Positions 1-6,457 of a DNA stretch of 6,457 nucleotides are shown in pieces (the stretch's first letter is position 1; each line of letters opens with the position of its first letter). This stretch comes from Gammaproteobacteria bacterium. Lineage in GTDB: Bacteria; Pseudomonadota; Gammaproteobacteria; Berkiellales; Berkiellaceae. The position numbers and the translations under genes were made by a program. The notes beneath the pieces were generated by a model. The model had not been told where the DNA came from and made no database searches. It worked only from the letters and a program-made list of their open reading frames with translations. The DNA lies in the NCBI GenBank assembly GCA_016874315.1, contig VGTX01000066.1, forward strand, positions 1 to 6,457. The letters are read 5' to 3'.

Positions 1-1
1 A

Positions 2-118
2 GCTAGCCTAAACATTTTAGAAAAAAGTTTTAACGACCAAACAAAATATTTCTTAAACAAACACGGCTTAAGATCAGGGCTTTCTATATTAGATATTGGC
101 TGTGGCTTGGGTAACTAA
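2..118 (+). pseudogene. Truncated class I SAM-dependent methyltransferase (N-terminal fragment)
   Basis: The frame is open from the window edge to a TAA at 116-118 and gives 38 residues. It ends in SILDIGCGLGN, which matches motif I (hydrophobic-LD-hydrophobic-GCGxG) of class I methyltransferases, the glycine-rich loop that binds S-adenosylmethionine. The preceding residues (ASLNILEKSF...KYFLNKHGLRSG) look like the helix and linker usual before motif I. A working domain needs more than 100 further residues for the remaining strands and the substrate site. Here the frame stops one residue after the motif, and the DNA that follows shows no methyltransferase-like continuation in any frame I read. 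The true start lies left of the window. I infer a 3'-truncated remnant with a breakpoint near 112-120. The substrate cannot be told. The motif call is fairly sure; the pseudogene call is less so because the upstream part is not visible. Confidence 0.6.
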
Positions 119-164
119 CCTCAAGACCGATTTTGCAAAAGCCCAGTAAAATCAAGGGTTCTGG

Positions 165-197
165 ACATGCGCACCTTCGGGTCGGACGTTCGCATGT
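165..197. repeat. Inverted repeat with nested TTCG hairpin
   Basis: ACATGCG at 165-171 pairs exactly with CGCATGT at 191-197. Inside lies a smaller hairpin, ACC-TTCG-GGT at 173-182, which carries the stable UUCG-type tetraloop if transcribed on the + strand. No T-run follows, so it does not look like an intrinsic terminator. Its role is unknown. Confidence 0.45.
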
Positions 198-235
198 AAG
201 GGAGAAATGGAGAGTAAAATGGGAGATTTTTGCGT

Positions 236-250
236 AAAATCAATGATTTT
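236..250. repeat. 15-base near-perfect palindrome
   Basis: AAAATCA (236-242) and TGATTTT (244-250) are perfect inverted repeats around a single A. The site contains the middle copy of the AAAATCAA direct repeat. It could be a protein-binding site or part of a repeat element. It is AT-rich, so chance is also possible. Confidence 0.3.
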
Positions 251-371
251 GTGATTCTCTAAGTACGCATGTGCGAGCACCTAAAACGCGCTAAAGCCTA
301 TGAATACTGGGGTTCAGACGGTGGTTTTGAAATTTGAAAAATCAAGCCCAAAAAGTTCGAGCGCTGTAAAA

Positions 372-459
372 TGGAGGAGGGTGAGGGATTCGAACCCTCG
401 CTAGCTCTCACTAGTCTCGATTTCAAGTCGAGTGCGTTCGGCCTCTCCGCCAACCCTCC
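372..459 (-). tRNA. tRNA-Ser(UGA)
   Basis: Read on the minus strand, an 88-base cloverleaf can be drawn by hand. The acceptor stem is GGAGGGT (459-453) with ACCCTCC (382-376), followed by discriminator U and an encoded CCA at 374-372. The anticodon stem is CTCGA/TCGAG with loop CTTGAAA, giving anticodon UGA, which reads UCA and other UCN serine codons. A long variable arm, typical of serine tRNAs, lies between the anticodon stem and the T arm. The T arm is GAGGG-TTCGAAT-CCCTC at 399-383. All parts look intact, so it should be functional. It lies downstream of the long helical protein gene on the same strand and has its own likely promoter at 494-522. Confidence 0.95.
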
Positions 460-634
460 TGAGAATTATTAGATTGAACTAATAACTGTATTGATTCTAT
501 CACTAAGAAAAAAATCTTGCAATATTTACAACACACGATGAGGCCCTATTTTTGCAGCATTCTGTAAGCAATCGTTGGGCTATTTGTTTCTTGCAATGCT
601 TGAGATTTTCAAGACGAAAATACCTCTATAGACT
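460..634. other. Intergenic spacer between the long gene and tRNA-Ser
   Basis: This 175-base stretch holds the tRNA promoter and otherwise no gene that I can support. TCTTGCAAT occurs twice (515-523 and 589-597); only the first copy has a -10 box at the right distance on the minus strand. A weak CTTGA/TCAAG inverted repeat lies just past the end of the long gene, near 599-615, but has no clear T-run on the minus strand. A terminator for the long gene is therefore not evident. Confidence 0.5.
494..522 (-). promoter_or_regulatory. Sigma70-type promoter for tRNA-Ser
   Basis: On the minus strand TTGCAA (522-517) is followed after exactly 17 bases by TAGAAT (499-494). These match the TTGACA and TATAAT consensus at four and five of six positions, with optimal spacing. 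The -10 box is about 34 bases before the first tRNA base, leaving a short leader for processing by RNase P. Placement and orientation fit the tRNA; the call rests on sequence match alone. Confidence 0.65.
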
Positions 635-3600
635 CTAATATTGATTGTGAGGAGATTGTGGATTTTGATGCTCTCGACTGCCCGCAGTGAGTAGTGCTCT
701 AGGTTGAGTGTGTGCACGACTATGTTGCTGTATTAAAGATTCGAGTGGTATGCCTTTTTCTTGCGCAAACTCCATCGCATTTTTGGAGTCCCACTCACCC
801 AAATATGGATTGGCTCCATGCTCCAGTAAAAATTCAATCATTGGAATATGCTGCATATCGATCATATGCAGGAGCAAAGTTGTTTTTTTCTTCACAAATA
901 AATTTATATCCACACCAGATTCGAATAAAACAATCAAAGTTTGTTTTATTTTCTCTAATATTTCAGGATGTTTTCGCATCCAATATGAAGAGATAAGATA
1001 TTCGTAATTAAAACTGCTATACAGCAGATACATCGATCCTTGTTGTACAACCTCGATGGGTAGTACATTTTTATATTGTTCCAAAATAAGCTTGATACTT
1101 TGAGCACTAGCCCTGTCTAATCCTTCGAAATACATGTCCTTAACAATTTGATTAAACTCTGGCGATTGACTGAGTCGTGCTAAGGCAATTTCTAATATAT
1201 CAACACGATCGTAAAACATACTCAATGATATGATATTGTATGAAGCATCGCAACAAATAGGATTTTTAACCCCAGACCTTTCAACTACGAGTCCGGTAAG
1301 CAAGCGCATCGCCATCTTTTCAGTTAAATCAACATTACCATAATCGAGGAGTCTAAAAATTCCTAAAGCATTACCACCTGCAAGTATACTTAATAATATA
1401 TATTCAAGAACTGTATCTCTTTTGGGGCGATTTTCAAGAAGAGTGGCAAGCATCTCATCTGATATATTAGGATTTTGAATTGCAAGATAAAAGCACTGAA
1501 AATTACAAGGGTTAGCTCTCATATATGTTATAGCATTTTTTGTGATATCAATTTGATTTGTCATAATTGACAGCATAAGAGCCGTTCGCGGTATAATTAA
1601 GCCGCTACTCCATAGTGTATTGAGCTCCTCGGGAGAAATGCTCTGAGCAAGACTTACGATTTGATGCAAAACATCTATTACCTGTTTATCGAGTGAAAGT
1701 CTATTACTCGGCCCTGATTTATATAATATATTACTATTGATTAGAACCTCATCCACTCTGCCGTATTGAACCTGAAAAATGACTTCTCTGAGAGGACGGC
1801 TTAAAAAGCACGAACTACCACGAGTAAGCGCTATCAGATCATTTTTATATTTCTGCAAGAATTCTTGAAAAACCAGATCGGACTTTATTCTTTCTTCCCC
1901 ACATGTTTCGAAAAAATCCTGAATACTTTTTTGATTGATTGTCATTTTTCCATTTTCTTCTTGAATAAATGGAGCAAAATAAATGAAATCTCTTTTTTCA
2001 GCAGATAAGCTATCACGATAAATATCACAATAAGCTTTAACTAAAGTAGCGCGCTCAGGCAGATTAGAATATTCAACATGAGAAGATAATTGAAGCAACA
2101 GCTCTTGAACAAAAACTTTATAATTTTCGACTATGCTAGGTATTTCTTCTACAGGCAGAACTTTAATAAAATGGTCGAATAAATAGATACTCATATTAGG
2201 GCTGCTTCTAAATATTGCGCGAAGAGTCGCTTCATCAATATTCAGTAGAAACTTTATAATAGCTTTAGGTCGATCGTTTTCAAAAGTTCCTTGTGATAAG
2301 TATTGCGCAAATAGAGAAGCAGAATCATCACAGAGATCTTGGACTGAGCAGCTCCACTCTTCAGGACTCACGTTATCTGGTAATCGGCAATCAAAATCAG
2401 CAAATGATGTAATAATCTTGTTATAATTTCTCCAAGCATACTGTTTCATCTTGGCTTGTACATCAGGATTTGCGTACGGATAAACATTATACAACCACAA
2501 GCCAGTAACTTTTGCATGATCGAGCTGATTATAATCTAACTGATTAATAATTTGTTTAAGACAACGCGTGCTATTTTCAAGATCTGTCTTAGAATGTATT
2601 TGATTGAGTAATTTATCAACCAATATAAGTATCATTGGATGCCATAATACAGAGCGAAATACATAGTTATCATCCATAACAGAATGAATAATCAAATTTC
2701 GCTCGAGAACATCACTAAAATATTTTTTGATAATTTCAATATGATTATCAGATTGAGATGCAATATCATAAATATTTTTTACGATCATATTTGCATGAAA
2801 CATATTACCATCAAAGTAATTAATTAACTCATCAGATAAGGGATCGAGAAATTCAGTAATAAAAATATCGACGCATATTTGCTGAATTGGTTTCGAATAT
2901 GACCTGAAATCGGATAACGCTAAAAATCCTATGATTTCTTGTAAATGTGTTGTGAAATAATTTTTCAGATCTGGATTATCTTTATTTTTATGATATTGCA
3001 TGAAAGACAGCAATATCGCATGAGTTTCATTTGATTGAGTGATAAGAAGAATTTGCTCTGCAGATAGCAAAGGCATTTCTTCGACTAATCGATTGATAAA
3101 CAAAAAATAAGAGCGATCGGCTCGCCAACGATACTGTCTTATATTATTTACACCATGACTAGAGAGCAAAGCTGTTAGAATGAGCATCAAAAACTGTTCC
3201 TTTTGAAATAACGAAGAAAGCGGTATCAAATCGGAAGTGTGATGGTCATTTAAGATATCAAGCAACTCTTGTGTAATAGTCTTGGTGTAATAATGATTCA
3301 ATATTTCTAATCTAACATCAAGATCGAGACTTTTGATTAAACTTAAAAATCGATTAGAGCCCCTTGTATTTGTTAAAAAATTTCGAACCAAATCTGCTAT
3401 TTGCTCCTCCTGAGCGATATCACGTTCAGCTGAAAAAATATCTTTCATGATGTTATTAAATACATCATGAACAGGTGCCTCTGGTGTTAAATAAAATTGA
3501 AGTAAATTTCGTGACACATAATAAGAATTTTTGATAATAGATAAGGCCTCAATATAATCCTCTACGGTGTAGACCGATTCATAAGGCATATTTGAATTCA

Positions 3601-4993
3601 CCTTAATCATGAGATTGAGTTCTAAAAGGTATAAATCTCCGCGAGGTTTTCCTGTTAGTGAAAGGACTGGTAAGAATTTTCTGTAAACGTAGTCTAGATA
3701 TTTGATTGAAAATTTGTGGTAAATATTGTCTAGAATTTTTACCAACTGTTTATCGTTTAAACGAATTTTTTGTGGATTTTCGAGCAGAATATCGATCATA
3801 TCGCGGTTTTGGCTACAGACGATCAGGACTAAACTGTCTTCAGAAACGAATTCTATTTGATTACGTACAAAAAATCTAAAGAAATCTGTTTTGTTTCGAT
3901 CGCAACATGTTTTTATTATTTTTTGCATTTTAATTGGATCTTGCAAGATCTCATCAAAGAGCGATTGATTTTTTGATATCACATCGGCAGCATAATCAGG
4001 ACTAAGGAAAGGAGCATAGATGAGAAGGGTGATTATATACTCTTTAGAAAGATTTAATTGCCCAGTATTCGAATCAATCGAAGATAACAAAGAATTATAA
4101 TAAAAATCTAATGTTTCGATATTGCTTCGAGTCAAAAGGATATGTGTAAGATATGATATTGGATCGAATATCATATTCTCATCACGAGTTTTTACGCGTA
4201 ATGCGAGATTAATAAATGCGATCAAATCAAAATGAATCTCGGGATGAGTTATGATTTCAGATAATTGTGTTAACTCATCCATTATTATATTGGGCAATTG
4301 AGCGCTCAGCTCACGCTCTAGTAATGTTCGCGAAGCTGTGTAGAATCGAAAAACGGACAAATACATTTTGTAATCCCGCTCTGGCAGGACTGCATATGCA
4401 TATTTTTTGACGAGCTTAAGATTCTCGGTAGTAAAGGGCAAGTCTGGGCCAATTGGATATTTATTGGCAAGAAGTTGCTGTATATTAAAATCCGATAGGT
4501 GATGAGCTGCACCGATGAGAAACATATTGAGAAGATTCACACCTTGACGAATGGAGCCCTGAGCCCAAATATTTGCACAAAGTGAGGCTATCTGATCTGA
4601 CTCATAAAGTGAACGATATTCTTGAATGAGGCTATTCAGTTGATTGCGCAAGTTTAGATCTTGCACTGTGATTTCAGAGACCTCATGATGTGTAAGGATA
4701 TGATGAATGATTATCAATTGATGCTCTTGCATCATGGGCTGTTGAAAAGGCCAGAGTCGTGAAACGATACCATCTATAGCAATCCACTCCTCCTCTTGAA
4801 TTCCAAGAGCTGCCAAAGCGAGGAATCGTTTCCATTTTACGGGAATATTGGTTAAGGGCCCTATAGGTTGTGATTCAATCCACTGATTCCAATCTTGTAT
4901 TTTTTGAACAAGGTCTTGAGGATTCTCATCATGAAAAGGAAAAAATTTATTAATTGTGCAGACGATTTCCTGTGAGTGGGTTTGTGCACGCAT
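635..4993 (-). CDS. Giant alpha-helical protein with C-terminal ankyrin repeats (main part of an interrupted gene)
   Basis: This 1452-residue frame starts at the ATG at 4993 and ends with TAG at 635-637. It is rich in Leu, Ile, Asn and Gln, with amphipathic helices throughout, and shows no signal peptide or clear membrane segment. I do not recognise the bulk as a named family. Ankyrin-like helix pairs appear near residue 400 (DMIDILLENP) and in degenerate form from about 1136 to 1340 (for example IFRLLDYGNVDL). The clearest pair is at about 1353-1398: LFESGVDIN, a linker, then IPMIEFLLEHGANPY. Ankyrin repeats are protein-binding scaffolds and are common in effectors of intracellular bacteria. 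The last 30 or so residues form a polar, probably disordered Gln/His/Ser/Asn-rich tail. The start is doubtful: no good Shine-Dalgarno precedes 4993 and the frame stays open upstream to the TAA at 5249. The protein is therefore probably the C-terminal 87 percent of a longer product. A cytosolic or secreted role in protein binding is inference. Confidence 0.75.
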   Translation of the reverse strand: MRAQTHSQEIVCTINKFFPFHDENPQDLVQKIQDWNQWIESQPIGPLTNIPVKWKRFLALAALGIQEEEWIAIDGIVSRLWPFQQPMMQEHQLIIIHHILTHHEVSEITVQDLNLRNQLNSLIQEYRSLYESDQIASLCANIWAQGSIRQGVNLLNMFLIGAAHHLSDFNIQQLLANKYPIGPDLPFTTENLKLVKKYAYAVLPERDYKMYLSVFRFYTASRTLLERELSAQLPNIIMDELTQLSEIITHPEIHFDLIAFINLALRVKTRDENMIFDPISYLTHILLTRSNIETLDFYYNSLLSSIDSNTGQLNLSKEYIITLLIYAPFLSPDYAADVISKNQSLFDEILQDPIKMQKIIKTCCDRNKTDFFRFFVRNQIEFVSEDSLVLIVCSQNRDMIDILLENPQKIRLNDKQLVKILDNIYHKFSIKYLDYVYRKFLPVLSLTGKPRGDLYLLELNLMIKVNSNMPYESVYTVEDYIEALSIIKNSYYVSRNLLQFYLTPEAPVHDVFNNIMKDIFSAERDIAQEEQIADLVRNFLTNTRGSNRFLSLIKSLDLDVRLEILNHYYTKTITQELLDILNDHHTSDLIPLSSLFQKEQFLMLILTALLSSHGVNNIRQYRWRADRSYFLFINRLVEEMPLLSAEQILLITQSNETHAILLSFMQYHKNKDNPDLKNYFTTHLQEIIGFLALSDFRSYSKPIQQICVDIFITEFLDPLSDELINYFDGNMFHANMIVKNIYDIASQSDNHIEIIKKYFSDVLERNLIIHSVMDDNYVFRSVLWHPMILILVDKLLNQIHSKTDLENSTRCLKQIINQLDYNQLDHAKVTGLWLYNVYPYANPDVQAKMKQYAWRNYNKIITSFADFDCRLPDNVSPEEWSCSVQDLCDDSASLFAQYLSQGTFENDRPKAIIKFLLNIDEATLRAIFRSSPNMSIYLFDHFIKVLPVEEIPSIVENYKVFVQELLLQLSSHVEYSNLPERATLVKAYCDIYRDSLSAEKRDFIYFAPFIQEENGKMTINQKSIQDFFETCGEERIKSDLVFQEFLQKYKNDLIALTRGSSCFLSRPLREVIFQVQYGRVDEVLINSNILYKSGPSNRLSLDKQVIDVLHQIVSLAQSISPEELNTLWSSGLIIPRTALMLSIMTNQIDITKNAITYMRANPCNFQCFYLAIQNPNISDEMLATLLENRPKRDTVLEYILLSILAGGNALGIFRLLDYGNVDLTEKMAMRLLTGLVVERSGVKNPICCDASYNIISLSMFYDRVDILEIALARLSQSPEFNQIVKDMYFEGLDRASAQSIKLILEQYKNVLPIEVVQQGSMYLLYSSFNYEYLISSYWMRKHPEILEKIKQTLIVLFESGVDINLFVKKKTTLLLHMIDMQHIPMIEFLLEHGANPYLGEWDSKNAMEFAQEKGIPLESLIQQHSRAHTQPRALLTAGSREHQNPQSPHNQY

Positions 4994-5248
4994 TATCCAA
5001 TCTTGATCGTTGACTTTATAGAGGACGACATGAAATGGTGGGAGTATTTCTTGATTGGTTGCATCATTGGACTTTGAAAAATTTATCCATAGAGAATCAA
5101 GAGCGTCTATGAGTGATATTGGGTCTGAGAGTTTTATATCCTGCAGGGATAATTCTGATGAATATTGTTCTCGAAGGTGCGCAATAAGATGATCGAGCTC
5201 TACAGCATTTGGGTCAACAACATTTACACCGGGAGGTAGGATTGCATT
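4994..5248 (-). other. In-frame open extension joining the two halves of the long gene
   Basis: Reading upstream from the ATG at 4993 in the same frame gives 85 sense codons before the TAA at 5249-5251. The translation looks like real protein: NAILPPGVNVVDPNAVELDH, then a helical stretch with LIAHLREQY, and finally PPFHVVLYKVNDQDWI directly before the Met. There is no ATG, GTG or TTG in these 85 codons; the only unconventional candidate is a CTG at 5146. It is therefore hard to see how this segment would be translated unless ribosomes come through from the upstream piece. It is best seen as coding sequence of the original uninterrupted gene. Confidence 0.7.
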
Positions 5249-5638
5249 TTAAATCGCACTGTTTTGAGATTCCGATCGGGTATTGAGCTGAGTTGAAATA
5301 ATAAATCCTTCACGAACATTAATAGTGGAAACCATTCTTTTAAGAAGGATATACTCTTCGGTTTGTGTGTGGGTATTTTTTGCTATACGGACATTAATCG
5401 TTAACCATTGCACGATTCCATCATTTTGATAGGGAACCCATAGCAGGGGATTTTTTTGATGAAATTGATAAAGCAATATTGGATGTAAATTAGATACTAA
5501 TGACCATTTTAAAGATTCATTTTGTACTTCAAGAGCAGCGTGATTATTTATAATTGAAATTCTATAAACAGATGTGACACATCCTTGAGAATCGAGTGTA
5601 AAGCGATAATTTAATTCTTCAAATTGGTTATTCATCAT
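5249..5638 (-). CDS. Hypothetical 129-residue protein, N-terminal part of the interrupted long gene
   Basis: The frame begins with two adjacent ATG codons (5638 and 5635) and ends in TAA at 5249-5251. I do not recognise the product. It looks beta-rich and soluble (for example VTSVYRISI, GIVQWLTINVRIA, EYILLKRMV), with no signal peptide, membrane segment or known catalytic motif. No purine-rich ribosome-binding site precedes the start; the 20 bases upstream are almost all A and T. An in-frame TGA about 84 bases upstream bounds the frame, and no other usual start codon lies between. Its stop codon is in the same frame as the next 1537 open codons, so this piece is most simply the N-terminal domain of the giant helical protein, cut off by a nonsense mutation. 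Alternatively it is a separate small protein translated ahead of the large one. Confidence 0.6.
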   Translation of the reverse strand: MMNNQFEELNYRFTLDSQGCVTSVYRISIINNHAALEVQNESLKWSLVSNLHPILLYQFHQKNPLLWVPYQNDGIVQWLTINVRIAKNTHTQTEEYILLKRMVSTINVREGFIISTQLNTRSESQNSAI

Positions 5639-5837
5639 ATTATTAAAAATGATTATTTTTTTAATGTTAGATGGAAAACAGCATGATATCGTGTACGTAT
5701 CCCTTAAATCAGAAGAAAATCATTTTCGATAAATAACGGTAACGGACGACATTTATGAAAAATCATAGAAAAGGGGATGTGGACATATTCCATCTGATAC
5801 AAGATTAGTGTTTAAGTGTAGAGATTAATTTATATTC
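5639..5837. other. AT-rich intergenic spacer upstream of the long gene
   Basis: The 199 bases between the cyclase remnant and the long gene contain no gene that I can support. A promoter for the long gene should lie here, but I see no convincing pair of -35 and -10 boxes. Small dyads are present: GAAAAT-C-ATTTTC at 5715-5727 and TATGA-AAAA-TCATA at 5754-5767. Neither is followed by a T-run on the minus strand, so a terminator for the cyclase remnant is not clear. Confidence 0.4.
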
Positions 5838-6353
5838 TCAAGCGGAATATCCCCTGGAGCTAAGAAGTCCAACAAGTCGTATTGGAGATTCTGTTCCATT
5901 TTTAATTTTTAGAGGCAGTGCCATGATAAAAGCACCATAAGGAGGCATCTGGTCAAGATGGGCAACATTTTCTATTAATATTCTGCCTGTGCCTAAAAAA
6001 CATTTGTGAACTAAAAATCCATTATCTGGTCTATCGGCAGAGAGTGTATCGATACCTAAAGCGAATACACCTCTGTGCATTAAAAACTCTGCCGCCTCAA
6101 TTGAAACGGATGGGAATGCATGATTATTATGATATTTTAATGGATTATTCCAAAACGCACTCCATCCCGTATATACCATAACGCAAGAATTTTTTGAAAT
6201 TACGCCGTACTTGACTTCGAAATTAAGAATATCTTGTATTGTTAGGATGGCGTTCGGATCGAGTTTTGAAGAAATATCTATAACGAAACAAGGCATGACT
6301 AAGCTATTCAAATCCAGATCGTGAATATTTAACCCATGGTGAACTGCACGCCC
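5838..6353 (-). pseudogene. N-terminally truncated cyclase-family (PF04199, kynurenine formamidase-like) hydrolase
   Basis: From a TTG at 6311 the frame gives 157 residues. It carries the C-terminal hallmarks of the cyclase family of metal-dependent hydrolases: GIDTLSADRPDN (86-97), then VHKCFLGTGRILIEN (101-115), in which His102 and Glu114 have the 12-residue spacing of the family's late metal ligands, and MALPLKIKNGTESPIR (130-145). The family normally has about 200-260 residues and an earlier HxGTHxD metal motif. That motif is absent. Family-like sequence continues upstream of the TTG (AVHHGLNIHDLDLNSLVMPC) as far as about 6344, where the first His of VHH may match the His after DxP. An in-frame TAG at 6354-6356 then ends the frame. 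The 5' part has therefore been lost and the product should be inactive. A one-base shift near 5861 would replace the ending SSRGYSA with APGDIPLENIN. The family call is strong; the substrate is unknown. Confidence 0.7.
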
Positions 6354-6373
6354 CTAAAGAGAGCATGCTTCCC

Positions 6374-6417
6374 ATCAAGCAAGATCAATTTATTGATGTT
6401 GCTTGATTTTCTTTTTT
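6374..6417 (+). terminator. Hairpin with T-run, intrinsic-terminator-like on the + strand
   Basis: ATCAAGCAA (6374-6382) pairs with TTGCTTGAT (6399-6407), and inside it ATCAA (6384-6388) pairs with TTGAT (6393-6397). This gives a 14-pair stem with one G/G mismatch and a four-base loop, TTTA. On the + strand it runs directly into TTTCTTTTTT (6408-6417). The layout fits a rho-independent terminator, though the stem is AT-rich. Read on the minus strand there is no T-run after the stem. No + strand gene is visible to its left, so it appears orphaned. Confidence 0.5.
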
Positions 6418-6457
6418 GACGGTTCATCGATCGCTGCACCCTGGACTTTGCCCAAAC
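6390..6457 (-). CDS. Possible C-terminal end of a minus-strand gene (partial)
   Basis: One minus-strand frame entering from the window edge reads LGKVQGAAIDEPSKKKIKQH, then Gln and TAA at 6390-6392. The lysine-rich, polar end is typical of a protein C-terminus. Only about 21 residues are visible, and a second frame is open even longer, from the edge to a TAA near 6329. The assignment is therefore weak and no function can be proposed. The stop lies inside the hairpin at 6374-6407. Confidence 0.2.
   Translation of the reverse strand, partial: LGKVQGAAIDEPSKKKIKQHQ

Larger units (their letters stand above)
119..371. other. Non-coding, dyad-rich spacer, possibly a dispersed repeat
   Basis: I found no convincing gene between the methyltransferase fragment and the tRNA. 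The longest minus-strand frame here that I read is about 39 codons, begins at a GTG and resembles no family I know. The stretch is unusual in structure. AAAATCAA occurs three times in direct orientation (148-155, 236-243, 338-345), and the outer two extend to AAAATCAAG. There are several short dyads: 165-171 with 191-197, 236-250, 266-275 (CGCA-TG-TGCG) and 271-280 (GTGC-GA-GCAC). It looks slightly richer in G+C than its surroundings. It could be a dispersed intergenic repeat, a small structured RNA, or scar DNA from a rearrangement next to the tRNA. I cannot choose between these from one copy. Confidence 0.4.

Noticed and set aside
165..197. Intrinsic terminator for the methyltransferase fragment
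   Set aside because: The stem is present but is followed by TAAGGGAG rather than a T-run, and it lies about 50 bases past the premature stop.
372..459. Attachment-site duplication of the tRNA-Ser 3' end
   Set aside because: I looked for a second copy of the T-arm and acceptor sequence in the window and found none, so an integrated element within this window is not supported.
708..1007. Two plus-strand open frames of 94-99 codons (708-1007 and 712-996)
   Set aside because: They lie opposite the ankyrin region of the long minus-strand gene, and their Cys- and Ser-rich translations show no family features. They are antisense shadows.
4318..4512. A 64-codon minus-strand frame inside the long gene
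   Set aside because: It is fully contained in another frame of the long coding sequence and shows no independent start signal or recognisable product.
5249..5251. Stop-codon reassignment (TAA read as an amino acid) as an explanation for the split gene
   Set aside because: Only one such codon occurs, and other frames in the window end normally at TAA, TAG or TGA. A nonsense mutation, readthrough at this site or a sequencing error is simpler.
5639..5760. A promoter for the long gene
   Set aside because: Several TAATAT-like and TTTACC-like words occur in this AT-rich spacer, but no pair has good matches at 16-18 base spacing, so I did not list one.

Overview
This AT-rich window (roughly two thirds A+T by eye) is dominated by one very long minus-strand reading frame. 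It encodes a mostly alpha-helical protein with degenerate ankyrin-like units and one convincing ankyrin pair near its C-terminus. Long helical/ankyrin proteins, several decayed genes and weak ribosome-binding sites fit a host-associated or intracellular bacterium, for example Legionellales-like gammaproteobacteria or a Dependentiae-type lineage. That placement is inference. The firm points are a bacterial tRNA-Ser with an encoded CCA end and a sigma70-like promoter.

Layout from left to right. Bases 2-118 (+) hold the N-terminal part of a class I SAM-dependent methyltransferase, which stops right after motif I (ILDIGCGLGN). Bases 119-371 are non-coding but dense in short dyads and carry three copies of AAAATCAA. 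A complete tRNA-Ser(UGA) lies at 372-459 (-), with a good promoter at 494-522. The long gene runs leftward from 5638 to 635. It is open except for a single in-frame TAA at 5249-5251, which separates a 129-residue N-terminal piece from 85 more open codons and then the 1452-residue piece starting at the ATG at 4993. The simplest reading is one gene of about 1667 codons interrupted by a nonsense mutation. About 200 bp of AT-rich spacer follows. At 5838-6353 (-) is a cyclase-family (PF04199) metal-dependent hydrolase that has lost its N-terminal metal-binding motif. At the right edge are a hairpin with a T-run (6374-6417, terminator-like on the + strand) and the possible C-terminal end of a further minus-strand gene.

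No pathway links these genes. The window looks like a region of gene decay: two truncated enzyme genes and one gene broken by a stop, beside a tRNA-Ser that may have served as a recombination or integration point. No CRISPR array, transposase, integrase or recognisable defence system is visible. The feature most worth following is the giant ankyrin-type protein and whether its internal stop is real, suppressed, or a sequencing error.
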